39,175 nt of DNA, from assembly GCA_900546355.1 (NCBI GenBank), contig URCM01000017.1:1-39175 (forward strand), written 5' to 3'. This document shows, piece after piece, positions 16,265-26,900 of this stretch. Below the pieces are notes generated by a model, which was given only the letters and a program-made list of their open reading frames with translations, was not told where the DNA came from and ran no database searches. This stretch comes from an uncultured Bacteroides sp. (lineage in GTDB: Bacteria > Bacteroidota > Bacteroidia > Bacteroidales > Bacteroidaceae). A program made the translations under genes and the position numbers. Within the stretch, counting starts at the first letter, position 1; each line of letters starts with the position of its first letter.

Positions 16265-17272
16265 TTATTGTTTTGTCACGGTAAACCATTCGCCTTTAAC
16301 CTGACGGTCGCGCATTACGAGGGTATCTTTTGTGACATAATGCGTTCCGTTCAGGTCGACGGTATAGTCTAGATAGAGCACATCGCGGTCTTTACCGTTG
16401 AATGAGTTCTTTTCGCCTTTTACTACATATTCTCCGGTGCCGGAAACCGTGCAGTCGGGTGTGTCGGTGCTCAGCGTACACTCGTTGTTGCCGTTGAAGG
16501 TAAGCAACACATTACACGTCTGCCCGCCTACATTCAAAGCCCATGCCGCCTGCTGCAGCGAGCGTGTGGTGAACTCTACAGTTTCATCATCTTCCACATA
16601 GAACTCGTGGCGCGTTACGATAGTGCTTGTCCCTCCGGAAGTGATGTGGTCGATTCCCCTGCGGAGGTATATACCGTCCCATGGGTTGATGTATTTCACG
16701 GCGTAGAGTATGAAGTTTTTAGGTTGTACCGACCAGTCGCTTGCCACAACCAGGTTCGGGTTCTCCACAGCGGGTGTGCCGGCAAGAATCGAGTCGGCAT
16801 TTTGCACATCGGTCATTACTAGCGGAATTACATAGTTAGTTTCCAGTGATTTAGGGTCGGCGAAGAAATCTTCTGTCAGGTGGACTTCCACTCCTCCACT
16901 GATGCTTCCGCTTGGAATCACCAATCGGTCGGACGCCAATTCGTAATAGTTGGCAGGCATCGGTTCCACTTTTTCTCCGGTGCTGAAATAGAGGCCGTCG
17001 CAAAGCGAATTGTCCACAACGTAATCAATAATCCGGTCTGCCTTGTTTTCGTACAAGCCGCCTATCGTTGCCTGGATTTCGCATTTGTGCTGGTTGTCGA
17101 GCGTATTGTCGAACACCTCATCGTTTCCCAAGACTAAAGTACGTACCGGGTATTGATAAGAAAAATAAACCGTGGTATAATCGAAATCGGGAAATTCCCA
17201 ATCTCTGTTTTCACAAGCCGAAAAGAGAACCATTGAGGCGAGTGCGAATATAGATGATGTCAATTTTTTCAT
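16265..17272 (-). CDS. xusE: XusE-like surface lipoprotein (DUF1735-type N-terminus)
   Basis: The protein has a lipobox at Cys20 when started at M-K-K-L-T (17272); a longer start at 17308 would put 12 untypical residues before the signal peptide, so the shorter one is chosen. The N-terminal half (E-N-R-D-W-E-F-P-D-F-D-Y-T-T-V-Y-F-S-Y-Q-Y-P-V-R-T-L-V-L-G read in pieces) is the BT_3987/DUF1735 type of beta-sandwich; the second half (S-D-W-S-V-Q-P-K-N-F-I-L-Y-A-V-K-Y-I-N-P-W-D-G) is the DUF5627/DUF4361-like part. In xylan loci the gene between xusD and the GH10 xylanase is xusE, thought to be a surface glycan-binding protein. Symbol assigned from position and domain type. Confidence 0.85.
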   Translation of the reverse strand: MKKLTSSIFALASMVLFSACENRDWEFPDFDYTTVYFSYQYPVRTLVLGNDEVFDNTLDNQHKCEIQATIGGLYENKADRIIDYVVDNSLCDGLYFSTGEKVEPMPANYYELASDRLVIPSGSISGGVEVHLTEDFFADPKSLETNYVIPLVMTDVQNADSILAGTPAVENPNLVVASDWSVQPKNFILYAVKYINPWDGIYLRRGIDHITSGGTSTIVTRHEFYVEDDETVEFTTRSLQQAAWALNVGGQTCNVLLTFNGNNECTLSTDTPDCTVSGTGEYVVKGEKNSFNGKDRDVLYLDYTVDLNGTHYVTKDTLVMRDRQVKGEWFTVTKQ

Positions 17273-17323
17273 TGTCTTTATGCTTTTATATTTAATGAAT
17301 AGATTCACTGTTGTTTTTTACGT

Positions 17324-19099
17324 TTACCAACCTTGATTCTGTTCTAATGCGTTAAATTTCAGCATTTCCGAATAAGGAACGGGACCGTATTGCATATAAT
17401 CTTGATAGGTGCGGGTTTCTACTTCGAACGGTGTGTAAGTGCCTCCGCTAATACGCATACCCATCGCCGGTTCGTTCATGGGGAGCCCCCAACGGCGGAT
17501 GTCCCAGAAGCGGAAGCCTTCGAAGCACAGTTCCAGACGACGCTCGTTGCGAATCAGTTCACGCATCTTGCCTTGGTCGCCCTTGATGCTTTCCAGGTAA
17601 GCATCACCGTTGTCAGTGCCTACGCCTGCACGCTGGCGGATGGCTTTGATGACATCGTAAGCCGAGAAACCGAATGAACCGCTTCCTTGCGGACCCCATG
17701 CTTCATTGGCCGCCTCAGCATAGTTCAGGAAGATTTCCGTATAACGGATACGTGGGCTGTAGTGTGCCTGGCCGTTGTGGCTACCGCTGGCATTGAGCAC
17801 GACATCTTCACGCAAGTGCTTGCGCAGGTAGTAACCGGTACGGGTAGAGACACCGTTTTCGCGGTTCAACCTGTCGTTGTTCGTTGTGTTGTCCACACTG
17901 GTGTCGATGATGCTTCCGCTAGTACCTACAGCACTTCCGTTTGTCACGATATAAAGCGCGAGGCGCGGGTCACGACCGGTGTACGGGTCTTGGTCGTTGT
18001 ATCCGCTATGCGGGTCATCAATCGGATAGCCGTTTGCCATCGGGAAAGCGTCTACCAAATTTTGCGTCGGATTAATTTGTCCGCCCCCTAACAGGCTGGG
18101 CGGGAACTGTGCCACTTCCAAATCATAATTGTTTGTGTTCTTTCCGTTACGCCACAGCATTTCTTGTGGGTTTTCGCCTGCACCGAGGGCATCAATCTCG
18201 CTTCCGTTCTTATACCAGGTGTTACCGGTAGGGGATAAACCCGCCACTCCGCCAATGAGCCGGAGCAGTTCGCCGTTTTCATTGGCTGCATCTTCCCAGT
18301 CGTATTCCGAGCCTTCCGTGAAAGCGGGGCTGGCAGCCAATAGTGCGGCTTTGGCGCGGAATGCCAAGGCGATACGCCCACTCATACGGGTGCGGAACAT
18401 TGCGCCAAACACGCGGTTGAACTGAGTATAGTCGGCTCCTAATTCACGGTAGTATTGGGGCATTTCCGCATCCGAAGCTATGTCTTCATAATCGAGAGGC
18501 AGTATTTCCAAGGCAGCGTCTACATCATCGTAGATGGCTTTGATGCATTCGTCGAATGTATTTCGCGGCATATTGAAATTGCTGTTCACGTCTTCCATCT
18601 CGTTGATGACGGGAACTCCCAACAATTGGCCATCGGCAGTCCAGCCGGCATGTGCCTGCAACAGGTAAAACATATTCATGGCACGCAGACCGTAAGCTTC
18701 GCCTTTTAAACGATTGCGGAACAGCTGGTTGATAAGTTCGTCATCTGCAAACGTGGTTTGGTCGACCTCGCTCAGAAACATATTGATATATTGGATGGCA
18801 GCCTTGCAGCCGTCCCATTGATTCATGGGGTTGTTGTTCGATGTCCACGAGCCGGTAGCCATCAGCAGGTAGGTATTATCTGTCTGATTGGTCACTGCGT
18901 CATCGGTCGCCACATCGTTGAACGATTGCGAATTGTAAGGGTTACGTGTATAAGCGTTCGCCAAAATCCCTTCCGCATAAACAGGGTCATCTCTGCCGTC
19001 TTCCAATGCCTTGTTGTTTTCAATGGCAGGTTCAAACAGATCATCGCATCCCGTTGTCAGGGTGGCAGCCGCTAAAATGAGATAAACTATCTTTTTCAT
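17324..19099 (-). CDS. xusD: SusD-like xylan-binding lipoprotein (second SusD)
   Basis: The 591-residue lipoprotein has its lipobox at Cys18 (TLTTGC-DD-L-F). SusD/RagB marks: A-Y-T-R-N-P-Y-N-S near the start, A-Y-G-L-R-A-M-N-M-F-Y-L-L-Q-A-H helix, A-L-A-F-R-A-K-A-A-L-L-A-A-S-P, and the C-terminal R-N-E-R-R-L-E-L-C-F-E-G-F-R-F-W-D-I-R-R-W block. It pairs with the short SusC encoded 27 bases upstream and should bind xylo-oligosaccharides at the surface. Position in the xusA-B-C-D-E-GH10 order gives the symbol. Confidence 0.92.
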   Translation of the reverse strand: MKKIVYLILAAATLTTGCDDLFEPAIENNKALEDGRDDPVYAEGILANAYTRNPYNSQSFNDVATDDAVTNQTDNTYLLMATGSWTSNNNPMNQWDGCKAAIQYINMFLSEVDQTTFADDELINQLFRNRLKGEAYGLRAMNMFYLLQAHAGWTADGQLLGVPVINEMEDVNSNFNMPRNTFDECIKAIYDDVDAALEILPLDYEDIASDAEMPQYYRELGADYTQFNRVFGAMFRTRMSGRIALAFRAKAALLAASPAFTEGSEYDWEDAANENGELLRLIGGVAGLSPTGNTWYKNGSEIDALGAGENPQEMLWRNGKNTNNYDLEVAQFPPSLLGGGQINPTQNLVDAFPMANGYPIDDPHSGYNDQDPYTGRDPRLALYIVTNGSAVGTSGSIIDTSVDNTTNNDRLNRENGVSTRTGYYLRKHLREDVVLNASGSHNGQAHYSPRIRYTEIFLNYAEAANEAWGPQGSGSFGFSAYDVIKAIRQRAGVGTDNGDAYLESIKGDQGKMRELIRNERRLELCFEGFRFWDIRRWGLPMNEPAMGMRISGGTYTPFEVETRTYQDYMQYGPVPYSEMLKFNALEQNQGW

Positions 19100-19126
19100 G
19101 TATTCAAGTCTTTATGATTAATCAAA

Positions 19127-21976
19127 TTAAAAACCAATCTTGAAACCGATGTTGTAGAAACGGTTCTGCGGAGCCGCTCCCGTAGTCAGTTCCAGAGTCT
19201 CACGTTCCTTGGAAATAGTCAGCAGGTTGGTGGCGTATGCGTACACCGACAAATTCTTGACGACAGTCCCTTGAAAAAGCGAACGAGGCAGGTCGTAAGT
19301 GAGCTGCACTTTCGACAGGTTGAAACGGTCGGTACTATACATCCAGAAATCCGAATTGCGGAAATTGTGGGTGTTGTTTTGAGTAGTCAGACGCGGATAA
19401 GTGGCGGTTTCTGCCGTCTCCGGTGTCCAACGTCCGCGCACTACTTCCGAGTATTTGCCATCGCCATACACCCAGTAGTAATTGCTACTCTTCATGGCCA
19501 CACCTCCAAAGTAACCGGTACCTGCCGCAAATAGGGTGAAGTTTTTCCACTTCAAGGTAAGGTTCAAGCCCATCGTAAAGGGAGAACCTTGATACCCCCA
19601 GCGTTCGCCCAAATACACTTCATCCTTGTCATCGATGATACCGTCTCCGTTCTGGTCTACGTATTTCAGGTCGCCCGGCTTTACCTCACCAAAGGTAGAC
19701 GACGGGGAATTGTCTATATCTGCCTGGTCTTTGTAGAATCCGTCGGTCACGTATCCCCATACACCATCGGTCGGCTTGCCCTTCCGGTAGCGGTAATCTT
19801 CATCATACATCTCATCTACTTTGGTATTTTCATTGGTATAGTACATACCGGTCAGCCCCACACCCAAGTCTACTTCACCGATTTTCTGGTTATAGTTGAT
19901 AGTAAAGTCGAATCCCTTGCGGGTGCTGTTGTTGTAGTTGATATACGGAATCAGCGTGCTTTCGGGCCAGTAAGAAAAGAAATAGCTGGGGAAGGAGTTC
20001 CGCGACTGTACGGGCATGCCTTCTAAGCTGTTCATAAAGTAAGAAGCGTCGAAGTTCACTTTTTTATCCCACAACGACCCGCGTAAGCCTACGCTGATTT
20101 CTTTCCGTTGCACGAAATCTAAGTCCTCGTTGCTTCCCCGACGGGATTCGGTAGCATGGCTTTGGTTTCCGTCCGCCCAGCCCCACCAAGCACCGTTGGC
20201 TTGATCGAAAACAGATTCATACATATAATAATCGCTGAAATCCAAATCGGTGTTTAAAATAGAAGCGGAAGCGGTCAGCATCAAATCGTTTACAACTGGC
20301 GAATCTGCTAAGAAATTTTCCTTAGACAGACGCCAGCCCAACGTCAGTGAAGGCGAGAACGCATTGCGGTTGTTTTCCGGCAAGCGGGCGGAATGGACAA
20401 CAGCGCCGCCAAAACTTACGTAATACTTGTTCTGGTAATCGTAATCTAACTGGATGCCTAAATTGACATTGCTTACTTTATGGTATTCTCCCGTAATGGT
20501 CTGTTGCCATCCCGCGGCTACCAACATGGCAGAAACGTTATGCGCTTGATTGAACTGGCGCTGGTAGTTCAGTTGGGCGGAGAACGTCATGGTTTGCCGT
20601 TCGTAGCTGTCTGCGATGTTCTGCACTCCGTTGTGCGTATCTTGCCCGTACTGAGTCAGTCCGATAATGACATCTTTACCGTTAAAGTTCCCCCACTGTG
20701 GCTCGTAAGTGGCATAGCCATTGCTGTAGAACTTGTTGTATGTTGTAGCGTAGTCAACGGCATATTGCGCATTGAACGATAATCCTTTCAGCAGCATGGA
20801 AAGGTCGATGTCTACACCCATGTCGAACTGATACTGGCGGCTGGTATAGGTATTGGTTCCGGCTACCAGCAAATTAGCCAACTCATTGGTTTGGTCTAAT
20901 GAAGTACCTCCTAAGAGATATTTACCATCGATAAGGAACATGCTGGAGTTTATGTAGTTCCAAATCTTTTCGTCATCGGGAAGCATTTGGTCGATGGGAA
21001 GCAGGGGGGTGATGCGGTTGGGGCGTAATGTAGAAGCGGCAGACCAGAAATTACCGCGTGCGCCCTTACCGTCGTAGAAGGTAGCGTTGGCATCAGCATA
21101 GGCTTTTACGTATTTCCCTAGGTTAACATCAATGTTACCACGCACGCTGAAGCGGGTGGTGCGGTCGTTGTCTGCTTCGCCGAATTTTACGAGCGAACCG
21201 ATATTATACAAATTGATGTTGGTATAGAATTTAGCCCGTTCCGATCCACCTGAGATTTCAGCTGTCACATCCGATTCGTTGTATGCTTTCTTCAGATAAT
21301 CGTCCGAATAAAGGTTTACATCCGGATATCGGTATGGGCTTTGCCCGGTAGATGTGTGGTAAATCTGTTCGGGTGTATACGCGGGATCCAGCCCATCGTT
21401 GGCGCGTGCCTCGTTGTACAGTGTCATGTATTCGGCCGCTCCCAAATATTTCGGATAACTGATAGGTACGTGAAAACCGGTATTTCCCCGTACATCAATG
21501 CGGGTCTTGCCTTCTTTACCACGTTTGGTGGTAATGCAAATCACGCCGTCGGCCGCCCGGCTACCGTAAAGCACTACAGCCGCGGCACCTTTCAAGAAAC
21601 TGATTTGCTCGATTTCAGAGGGCATCACATTGTTGGCGTCGCGAGGTACGCCGTCTACCAGGCAAAGATAGCTGTCCATACCCCACAGGCTGTTTCCGTT
21701 CCAGCCTCCTACATAATTCTGCATATCGGTCAGGCTATAGGTGATGTAGTTTTTGTCCATCAGTTTTTCCACATTCACGAAAGAGACTCCTCCTAACAGG
21801 TCGTTTTGGTTGACCTTACGGTAAGCCACTTGCACCATCTCGCCTTCATTCGTCGCGGTCAATGAGTCGAGGAAGGCTTCTTGACCTGTCGGCACAGTCT
21901 CTTGAGCAAACATGCCCAGAGAAGCGGATGCTGCCAATGTCATGCATAAAATGGATTTTATTTGTATATAGTTCAT
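19127..21976 (-). CDS. xusC: Short SusC-type transporter without the N-terminal Ig-like domain
   Basis: The 949-residue protein has a signal peptide (1-24, GMFAQ) but no CarboxypepD_reg-like domain: a TonB-box-like G-E-M-V-Q-V-A-Y-R-K (45-54) follows almost directly. The plug is shortened as well (V-D-G-V-P-R-D, then S-F-L-K-G-A-A-A-V-V-L-Y-G-S-R-A-A-D-G-V). A calcium-loop-like D-Q-N-G-D-G-I-I-D-D-K-D-E is present in the barrel half. It would import xylo-oligosaccharides with XusD. The lack of the extra domain distinguishes it from the XusA-type protein upstream and fits the known pair of unlike SusC proteins in xylan loci. Confidence 0.92.
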   Translation of the reverse strand: MNYIQIKSILCMTLAASASLGMFAQETVPTGQEAFLDSLTATNEGEMVQVAYRKVNQNDLLGGVSFVNVEKLMDKNYITYSLTDMQNYVGGWNGNSLWGMDSYLCLVDGVPRDANNVMPSEIEQISFLKGAAAVVLYGSRAADGVICITTKRGKEGKTRIDVRGNTGFHVPISYPKYLGAAEYMTLYNEARANDGLDPAYTPEQIYHTSTGQSPYRYPDVNLYSDDYLKKAYNESDVTAEISGGSERAKFYTNINLYNIGSLVKFGEADNDRTTRFSVRGNIDVNLGKYVKAYADANATFYDGKGARGNFWSAASTLRPNRITPLLPIDQMLPDDEKIWNYINSSMFLIDGKYLLGGTSLDQTNELANLLVAGTNTYTSRQYQFDMGVDIDLSMLLKGLSFNAQYAVDYATTYNKFYSNGYATYEPQWGNFNGKDVIIGLTQYGQDTHNGVQNIADSYERQTMTFSAQLNYQRQFNQAHNVSAMLVAAGWQQTITGEYHKVSNVNLGIQLDYDYQNKYYVSFGGAVVHSARLPENNRNAFSPSLTLGWRLSKENFLADSPVVNDLMLTASASILNTDLDFSDYYMYESVFDQANGAWWGWADGNQSHATESRRGSNEDLDFVQRKEISVGLRGSLWDKKVNFDASYFMNSLEGMPVQSRNSFPSYFFSYWPESTLIPYINYNNSTRKGFDFTINYNQKIGEVDLGVGLTGMYYTNENTKVDEMYDEDYRYRKGKPTDGVWGYVTDGFYKDQADIDNSPSSTFGEVKPGDLKYVDQNGDGIIDDKDEVYLGERWGYQGSPFTMGLNLTLKWKNFTLFAAGTGYFGGVAMKSSNYYWVYGDGKYSEVVRGRWTPETAETATYPRLTTQNNTHNFRNSDFWMYSTDRFNLSKVQLTYDLPRSLFQGTVVKNLSVYAYATNLLTISKERETLELTTGAAPQNRFYNIGFKIGF

Positions 21977-22012
21977 ATTCTTAGCATTTAGTTAATCGTT
22001 TATACTCACCGA

Positions 22013-23917
22013 TTACCATCCGGGATTTTGATAGAATTCGGGATAAATATTGACTTCATCGGTCTTGAGCGGCAACCAATAGTGTTTTTCTTGGAAATTG
22101 CGTGTCAAGATAACTTCTTCCCGCCAATTGGCGACGTGGCTTTGGGTAGGGTCTTCGGTATTCAGTTCCACCCGGTCAAATTCTTGTGAAGTCTTGATAG
22201 TGTACGGATATTCCGTTAAAAGCAACCAACGGCGTAAGTCGTTGAAACGTAGGCCTTCGTATGATAACTCAACGGCACGTTCGCGGCGTAATTCGCTGTT
22301 GAAGCCGTCCAATGTGCTTGAATACTTCGAAGCCATATCACCTGCCCCCGCACGTTGGCGGATGCGGTTGAAAGCGTCTAAAGCGGTCATCGAGAAACCC
22401 GGAGCCGATCCGTTGGCGGATCCATAACCATTGGCTGCGGCTTCAGCATACATCAGGTAGACATCTGCCAAACGCATCCAGCTGACCTGAATGGTCAGAG
22501 CGTCTCCGTAATCACGGATGCCTTCGTCATAATAGTTCACTTCAAGTGGTGTGAACTTCCGCAGCAGGTAACCGGTACGGCTTTCATTGCTGTCATGGCG
22601 GTAATTGCCGCCGGTATATAGATTGGCATACTGGATTTGGGCGTTTGTTTGTTCTTCCGTAAATTTGCTTACGCTTTGAATGACTTGCAATCCATCGTAG
22701 ATAATGTCGTGATAAAAACGCGGGTCACGGTCGCGCCACGGATATTCGGGGTTAAATCCAGAATCCGGGTCATCCAATGGAAGTCCGTTTGCCATACCGT
22801 AATAGTTTACGTAATTGGCTGTTGGCGAAAATAGGCAATCGTTCGTTGCGCCATGTTGGTTTGAACCGAAGAATTGGGGTCCCAAGCACCAACCAGATCC
22901 CATCCACCAGTCATACATCGGCGATTGGAAGATGGCCTCGGTAGACCCCGGATTCATCGCATTGAGCTTATAGGTGTAGAAGACATCCGAATAGTGGTCG
23001 AAGTCTACTAACGCATATTGCGTTTGTCCGCTTTCCACTAACTCGAGAAGTTCCGCAAAAGCTTCGGCTGCTTTTTGGCAATATTCGGCATTGTAGGTAC
23101 GGCTTCCCTGAGTAGAATAATTCATCAAGGGACTTCCAGCCCATAAATAATTCTTGCCTAAATAAGACAATGCCATGATTTTGTTGATGCGTTGTTGATT
23201 GTTGCCATAAGTCGGTCTGCCCGTGTCTGTATCATCCCAATTAATGGGCAACAAATCTGCAGCCATACGGAAATCTTCGGCAGCCTTGTCCGCACACTCT
23301 TGATAGCTGAGGCGCGGATTACGCAGGGGTTCGGTAGAAGAAGGCACAGAGTCGATATAAGGCATACCGCCAAAGTATTGCATCATCATAAAGTGGAACC
23401 ATCCCCGGAAGAAATAAAGCTGTCCGGCGATAAGGTTGCGCTGTTCGGAAGTTGCGTCAACCAATTTATCGAGATTGGCCAAACCGATATTCGCTTTGCG
23501 GATGCCGTACCAAGCAAGCGGCCAAAAACGTTTTTGCATACGGTCTGTAGAGGTGGAAGAAACGTTATTGCCGTCCATCCACCCGCAGCCCCATCCGTCG
23601 AATGCGGCTTGCCAGCCCCAGAAATCCCCTAAGTCTACCTTATAACCCATGAAGTAGTCTTTACCAAAAGAAATGATTTCATCTTCTCCCCAATTGAAAG
23701 AAGTCTGCCAATAGCAGTGAGCCTGGTCGGGAAGGCAATAGTAAAGTTCTTCCGTAAAACCTTGGAAATGTTCGAAGGTATTGAAAGCGTCTTCACTTGA
23801 AACGGTGCTTTCCACATCTCTGTCCAAGTAATCTTCACAGGAAACTAAACCCAGTGAAGCGGAAATGAGTCCTGTATATAATAAGGTACGTATATGTTGT
23901 TTCATCATTCTATTCAT
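22013..23917 (-). CDS. xusB: SusD-like xylan-binding lipoprotein (first SusD)
   Basis: The 634-residue lipoprotein has a lipobox at Cys27 (SLGLVSC-E-D-Y-L-D). SusD marks: F-R-G-W-F-H-F-M-M-M-Q-Y-F-G-G-M-P-Y, S-Y-L-G-K-N-Y-L-W-A-G-S-P-L, and R-R-E-R-A-V-E-L-S-Y-E-G-L-R-F-N-D-L-R-R-W near the C-terminus. Several Met codons lie at the start; 23917 leaves only three bases after the stop of the SusC gene, which implies tight translational coupling. It should form the lid of the XusA-type transporter. Surface-exposed aromatic residues (W, Y) are frequent, as expected for xylan stacking. Confidence 0.93.
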   Translation of the reverse strand: MNRMMKQHIRTLLYTGLISASLGLVSCEDYLDRDVESTVSSEDAFNTFEHFQGFTEELYYCLPDQAHCYWQTSFNWGEDEIISFGKDYFMGYKVDLGDFWGWQAAFDGWGCGWMDGNNVSSTSTDRMQKRFWPLAWYGIRKANIGLANLDKLVDATSEQRNLIAGQLYFFRGWFHFMMMQYFGGMPYIDSVPSSTEPLRNPRLSYQECADKAAEDFRMAADLLPINWDDTDTGRPTYGNNQQRINKIMALSYLGKNYLWAGSPLMNYSTQGSRTYNAEYCQKAAEAFAELLELVESGQTQYALVDFDHYSDVFYTYKLNAMNPGSTEAIFQSPMYDWWMGSGWCLGPQFFGSNQHGATNDCLFSPTANYVNYYGMANGLPLDDPDSGFNPEYPWRDRDPRFYHDIIYDGLQVIQSVSKFTEEQTNAQIQYANLYTGGNYRHDSNESRTGYLLRKFTPLEVNYYDEGIRDYGDALTIQVSWMRLADVYLMYAEAAANGYGSANGSAPGFSMTALDAFNRIRQRAGAGDMASKYSSTLDGFNSELRRERAVELSYEGLRFNDLRRWLLLTEYPYTIKTSQEFDRVELNTEDPTQSHVANWREEVILTRNFQEKHYWLPLKTDEVNIYPEFYQNPGW

Positions 23918-23920
23918 CTT

Positions 23921-26900
23921 TTATAATGTGAATTTTAAGCCGAAATTGATACGTTTCACCGTCGGATAAGCACCTTGCGAAGCCCAACCTGTACCGGCAA
24001 AGTTCGATTCACGGTCATCGGGCATACGAGTCCATACCCAAAGGTTATTTCCGTTTACATACAATTTGAGGTTGGAAATGCCTAGACTCTTCACCCAACC
24101 ACCGGTGAATGTATAAGACAACTCAATGTTTTTTAAGCGGATAAACGACCCGTCATAAAAATAACGGGTGCCATCGTAGTAACCATTAGTGGTAGAGCCA
24201 AAGCGGGGCATAGGCACATCGGGATTGGGATTGTATTTGCTCCAACGGCTGCCTTCGTCATAAGCTATCAGCTTTTGCTGGCCGAATGTTCCGAAAACCA
24301 CCTGGCGGTTTACGTTGTTTACACCATAAAACTGCATAAAGAAGCTCCATCCTTTCCAATCGAATCCAACAGATGCACTGTATGTATTTTGCGGCGTTCC
24401 AGCATAACCAAACGGAATCTGGTCGTAAGAGTTGATGACACCATCGCCATTGAAGTCAAGAATCTGGTAAGTACCTGGCAGTTTTTGGTCATCTAATGAT
24501 TCAAACGGAGTGCTGCCGTAAAGGTCATCCATGGTGTGAGTATATCCGTGGTCTACGTATGTCTTGGTTTGACCCAATTGGAAACCTGCCGTTTTTTGAT
24601 AAGCGGGAAGCATTTCTGCGTCATCGGCTTCAATAACCTCGCTGATGGCATGGGTCATATTGAAATTCCCCCATAAGTGAAGGTCGTTTCTAAAGGTCTT
24701 GTTTAAGCGGAGTTCTAGTTCGTAACCTTTATTGTCTACTACACCTAAGTTTGCCCACGGTGCTTGTACGATACCTCCGAAATAAGAAGGCATCGCACGG
24801 TTGGCTCCTGCGATAAGAATATCTGTACGGTGGTCGCGGAAGATTTCTATATTACCGGCAATCAAACCACCTAAAAAGCTGTAATCAATACCAAAGTTAA
24901 ACTTACGCACTACCTCCCAGTGAATATCCGGATTACCGACTGTATTTTCACGGTAGAAAGTATACGGGCTGGCTGCATTATAAAGCCCTGTCAGGATATT
25001 CCCACCTGTAGCCCAATCATCCATATACAACCAACGACCGTTGATGTTATCGTTACCGATTTCACCGTATGAAGCACGTATTTTCAACATATCAAGCCAT
25101 TTTTTTGAGAGTCCCATGAATTTTTCTTCGGATATCATCCAACCGACGGCACCCGAATTAAAGAAAACAAAACGGTTAGCGTCACTGAATTTCTCCGAGC
25201 CATTGTAAGCGCCGTTGTATTCGAAGAAATATTTGTTGGCATAATCATAAGTCACACGGAATGCCCAGTCTTCACGATAGTGAGGGATTTCACTTCCTGT
25301 GGCACGTTCCGAACGTTGGAATACACCCATGGCACCTACTGTGTGGCTGCCAAATGTACGGTTCCAGTCAAGTTGTGCTAGGTAAAAGAGATTACGTTGG
25401 GTTTGATTGTTGTCCACAGTACCATTGGTAATCGTCCAGTTGCTTTGCGGATAAAAATCGAAATTGTGCGATCCGGTTGTATTGCTGTAACTTACTTCGC
25501 CTGTTTCCGGATTAATCCATTTCCGTTGGTAGGCATCGGTCGAGTTGACACCACGGTTGTTTTCAACAAATACGTTATCCCATGAAATAGTCGCTTTCGC
25601 CTTCAGTCCTTTCAAAATGAAATCGAGGTTTTGCTCTAAGGTAAAGTCGGTGTATAAACGGGTTGTGGTAATGGTATTCTGACCGCCATTGGCTAACAAG
25701 GCGACAGAGTTATTGTCATTCTCCGGATTGTATCCCCAGCTGCCATCCGAATAAACCGGAATCATGGCATTGGGAGCCGTTGTATATGCGCTGCCCCATA
25801 AATTATATTCATTTGCGTCAATCGGAGCTAACCGTACACCGTAGGAACCTGAAAGATTCATTTTTAATACGGTGGTTTTAGTCAACTGGAAATCCATATT
25901 ACTGCGCATATTCACACGGTCGTAGCCATATCCTGTTTTGTAACCGCGCCCATTGTCGTACACTTTAAACATATCGCCTTCGTGCTGGTAGTCGATTGCA
26001 GCATAATATTTTAGGATTTTAGTGCCTCCGTTCATGCTGACATTGACATTCTCAGCAAGTGCTGCATCTTTAAACATCCAGTCTGCCCAATCTACGTTCG
26101 GGTAACGTTCGGCCTCAGCCAAGTTTGCCGGATTACGGTATTTCAGCATTTCATGTTCATTCATCATGTATTGCCAAGAAGCAGGAGTTAATCCCAATTC
26201 ATATTCCACGGCTTCGTTACGAAGATGGAAAGCATCGTATGAGTCGAGTTTATTCGGCAGCTTTGAAAGCATCTTCACTGTCATGTTGGCAGAAGCGTTG
26301 ATGGTGGCTTTACCTTCTTGACCGCGTTTGGTGGTAATCAAGATTACACCGTTTGCACCCTTTACACCGTAAACCGCAGTAGCAGACGCGTCTTTCAATA
26401 CAGATACCGATTCTACTGAGTTGACATCCAGTCCACTCATCGGGCGTTCGATACCGTCAATCAAAATCAACGGAGCAGAATCATTCCACGTACTGGAACC
26501 ACGAATTAAGATTTGCGGGTCTTCTTCACCCGGCATACCCGTACTGGCCGATGTAATCACACCCGGCAAGTTACCGGTCAGTGCCGAACCCAAGTCGGAC
26601 ACACCACCCGTACGTTCCAATACTTTCGAGTTGGTCTGCGTGATAGCTCCTACCACACTTGCCTTTTTCTGCTGGCCATAACCTACTACGACCACCTCGT
26701 CCAACATTTCCGTATCGTCTTCCAGCGTAACCCGTATGAAACCGCTTTTGGGTACGCGCAACTCTTGCGTGGTCATACCGATAAATGAAAAGACAAGAGT
26801 AGATTTTTCATCAGGAACATTTAACGTAAAGTTACCGTCCAAATCTGTAATTGTACCGACTGCAGTACTGCCCTTAACCACGACAGAGGCTCCAATCACC

